From Bryobacteraceae bacterium (GTDB lineage Bacteria; Acidobacteriota; Terriglobia; Bryobacterales; Bryobacteraceae), in assembly GCA_025350445.1 (NCBI GenBank), contig JANXXV010000418.1:1-7492 (forward strand): a DNA stretch of 7,492 nucleotides, written 5' to 3'. Of the stretch, positions 6,284-7,492 are shown piece after piece. Position 1 is the first letter of the stretch. The number at the start of each line of letters is the position of its first letter. A model generated the notes under the pieces. The model worked only from the letters and a program-made list of their open reading frames with translations. It was not told the DNA's origin and ran no database searches. Made by a program: the position numbers and the translations under genes.

Positions 6284-6535
6284 ATGAGTTGGTCGGGTGA
6301 TTTCTCCGCAAGTACTCTAGCCGACGTCGTTCGGTGGCAGACTGAGAATACAGCCTTGGCGAAGCGGCTCCGCTTCGATAGGAAGACCGCCGTCAACAAG
6401 CGCCTCGCCAAACAAATCAGTCACGATGAATACCAGAACATGACCGTGGTTTCAGACACGCGCCTGGCCGAATGCAAACGGCGCCGGCAAATCATCATCG
6501 ATGAGCTGATCCGCCGGCAACCGGGCAACGCCTGA
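6284..6535 (+). CDS. Small basic hypothetical protein, 83 aa
   Basis: I do not recognise this protein. From ATG 6284 it has 83 residues and ends at TGA 6533-6535. It is rich in Arg and Lys, with basic clusters at 27-43 and 64-69 (E-C-K-R-R-R), and is probably almost entirely helical after residue 12, with a single Cys at 64. There is no signal peptide or membrane segment, so it is presumably cytoplasmic. The charge pattern would suit nucleic-acid binding or a helical bundle, but no helix-turn-helix or zinc motif is evident, so no function is assigned. It stands alone, 128 nt after the oxidoreductase stop, and converges on the repeat protein at the right edge. A good ribosome site and sustained coding character support a real gene. 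Confidence 0.6.
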   Translation: MSWSGDFSASTLADVVRWQTENTALAKRLRFDRKTAVNKRLAKQISHDEYQNMTVVSDTRLAECKRRRQIIIDELIRRQPGNA

Positions 6536-6596
6536 CGGCAAGCAGCCTGTCCCGCATCCCTCCGCAATCCCCAGGACGGCGGTCACCCCGGGCCGC

Positions 6597-6616
6597 GCCG
6601 GACGCTTTCGTCCGGC
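6597..6616 (+). terminator. GC-rich hairpin, probable terminator between convergent genes
   Basis: GCCGGACG (6597-6604) and CGTCCGGC (6609-6616) form a perfect 8-bp stem with a CTTT loop. It lies 61 nt past the stop of the 83-aa gene and 24 nt past the stop of the minus-strand repeat protein, where a shared terminator is expected. The T-tract on the plus strand is poor (TTGCTT) and absent on the minus strand, so termination may be inefficient or factor-assisted. Confidence 0.5.
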
Positions 6617-6640
6617 TTGCTTGGAGTTGGCACGTACAGT

Positions 6641-7492
6641 CTAGTTCTGAACGAACACGTTGAGCCCGGACGACAAGCCTCCCGAAGGGCCCGGCAGCAC
6701 AACCACAAGTCCGCCCTTCCCAAGCACCCGCACACCCAATTCATGCGAGCCGTTTGTCAGTACCCGTGTATCGAAATCCAAATCGAAGCCGATATTCGGG
6801 CAGGCTTTTACGTCCGGCAACTGAGCGCACTCGGCGGCCCTGGCAGTTCCATAAGGCACGGAAGCCCGCGCTTCCCCGTCCACCAGTAGATCCACGGTAG
6901 GCGACTGGCCGGTGGCATCGTACGCCAAACCCGCAATGTGGACGGTTCCCGAAATCCTGGCGTTGTTCGCCGGACTCGTGAGCGTTCCCACGGGGAGAGC
7001 CGCCGCCGGATTGTTCACCGTAACAGCAACCGAGACGTCCGGCAGAATGGTAAACCGGCCCGTCTCATCCAGCACGCGGAGTTGGAGCGTATGCGCACCG
7101 TTCGGCAGCAACACGCTCCCCGCCGCCGTATCCAGCGTGAAAGTGAACCCGGCGAAAGGACACGCGGGCGCGTTCGTTACGCCGGCGCAGATGTCGTCGC
7201 GGCGCACGGTCAACCGCGGGCTGCCATACGTTACGCCATCCACCAGAAGGTCCAAATTCATAATCCGCAAACCTTCCAGATACGCATAACCCTTAATGGC
7301 GGCGATGCCCTTGAGCTCCGTTCCCGCAACAGGAGATTCGATAGCGCCGCGCGGCAGGCGGCCCGCACCCGCGGCGATTTGGATGTTAACCGGAGTTTCC
7401 GGGAAGTCGAAAAACGCGTACCGCGCGTTGACGGCGCGCAGCTTCAGTTTGTGATTTCCCGGCGCCAGCTTCAACGCCGCGATATCGAAGTT
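6641..7492 (-). CDS. Ig-like repeat protein with paired cysteines, 3' part only
   Basis: The minus-strand frame is open to the right window edge, so the start is missing; 283 residues are visible, read from 7492. It is built of 120-residue units: visible residues 1-49 (end of one unit), 50-169 and 170-283. Each full unit has S-P near its start, a G-x-A-Y strand (G-Y-A-Y, G-L-A-Y), L-L-V-D-G (82-86, 202-206), a C-x8-C-P pair (C102/C111, C222/C231), a G-F-x-x-x-x-D-T strand, N-G-x-H-x-L and R-V-L. This resembles bacterial Ig-like modules of secreted proteins. The cysteine pairs probably form disulfides, which fits a location outside the cytoplasm. It ends with V-F-V-Q-N and no anchor or sorting signal. 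It is not of the same repeat type as the left-edge protein. Function is unknown; adhesion or cell-surface structure is an inference. Confidence 0.82.
   Translation of the reverse strand, partial: NFDIAALKLAPGNHKLKLRAVNARYAFFDFPETPVNIQIAAGAGRLPRGAIESPVAGTELKGIAAIKGYAYLEGLRIMNLDLLVDGVTYGSPRLTVRRDDICAGVTNAPACPFAGFTFTLDTAAGSVLLPNGAHTLQLRVLDETGRFTILPDVSVAVTVNNPAAALPVGTLTSPANNARISGTVHIAGLAYDATGQSPTVDLLVDGEARASVPYGTARAAECAQLPDVKACPNIGFDLDFDTRVLTNGSHELGVRVLGKGGLVVVLPGPSGGLSSGLNVFVQN
6644..7345 (-). repeat. Two 120-residue coding repeats (360-bp period)
   Basis: Unit boundaries are 7345-6986 and 6985-6644. Equivalent motifs (S-P, L-L-V-D-G, C-x8-C-P) are all exactly 120 residues apart, with no indel between the two copies up to the second cysteine. 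The DNA itself has diverged, so this is an older duplication than the 47-bp repeat at the left edge. Confidence 0.75.

Noticed and set aside
5604..6311. A 235-codon minus-strand frame opposite the oxidoreductase
   Set aside because: It lies across a clear Gfo/Idh/MocA-like gene, has no recognisable domain and has no ribosome site that stands out.
6912..7289. A 125-codon plus-strand frame opposite the right repeat protein
   Set aside because: The minus strand shows exact 120-residue repeats with conserved cysteines, so the plus-strand frame is a shadow.

Overview
The window looks like a stretch of chromosome from a moderately high-GC Gram-negative soil bacterium, most likely an acidobacterium of the Bryobacterales/Solibacter kind. 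This is inferred from gene content: long secreted proteins built from 'putative Ig' repeats, a second large Ig-like repeat protein with paired cysteines, and an exported Gfo/Idh/MocA-type oxidoreductase beside ordinary housekeeping genes. No rRNA, tRNA, CRISPR array, transposase or phage gene is visible.

Layout. (1) 1-1668 (+) is the 3' part of a large repeat protein: four He_PIG-like units with an 87-90 codon period, then a C-terminal region of about 230 residues. (2) 1669-1777 is a gap with a tandem 9-bp repeat and small inverted repeats. (3) 1778-2544 (+) holds two hypothetical genes in tandem: a 70-residue protein I do not recognise and a DUF2335-type two-helix membrane protein preceded by an unusually complete Shine-Dalgarno sequence. 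This pair looks less GC-rich than its flanks. (4) 2553-5201 (-) is a housekeeping pair: recG (branch-migrating DNA helicase, GTG start) followed 6 nt later by rsmD (16S rRNA G966 methyltransferase). (5) 5211-6155 (+) starts only 9 nt from the recG start, divergently, and encodes an exported Gfo/Idh/MocA-like protein. (6) 6284-6535 (+) is a small basic hypothetical protein. (7) A strong GC-rich hairpin at 6597-6616 sits between convergent genes. (8) 6641-7492 (-) is the 3' part of a second secreted repeat protein with 120-residue units, each carrying a C-x8-C-P pair.

How the genes fit together. recG and rsmD are almost certainly co-transcribed. The 70-residue protein and the DUF2335 protein are probably co-transcribed (23 nt gap). 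The rest appear to be independent units. The two repeat proteins at the edges point outward from the cytoplasm and are probably surface or secreted adhesin/scaffold proteins; neither start is in the window. I see no clear multi-gene novel system. The least explained parts are the 70-aa/DUF2335 pair with its leader, the 83-residue protein, and the oxidoreductase with an apparently substituted active-site position.
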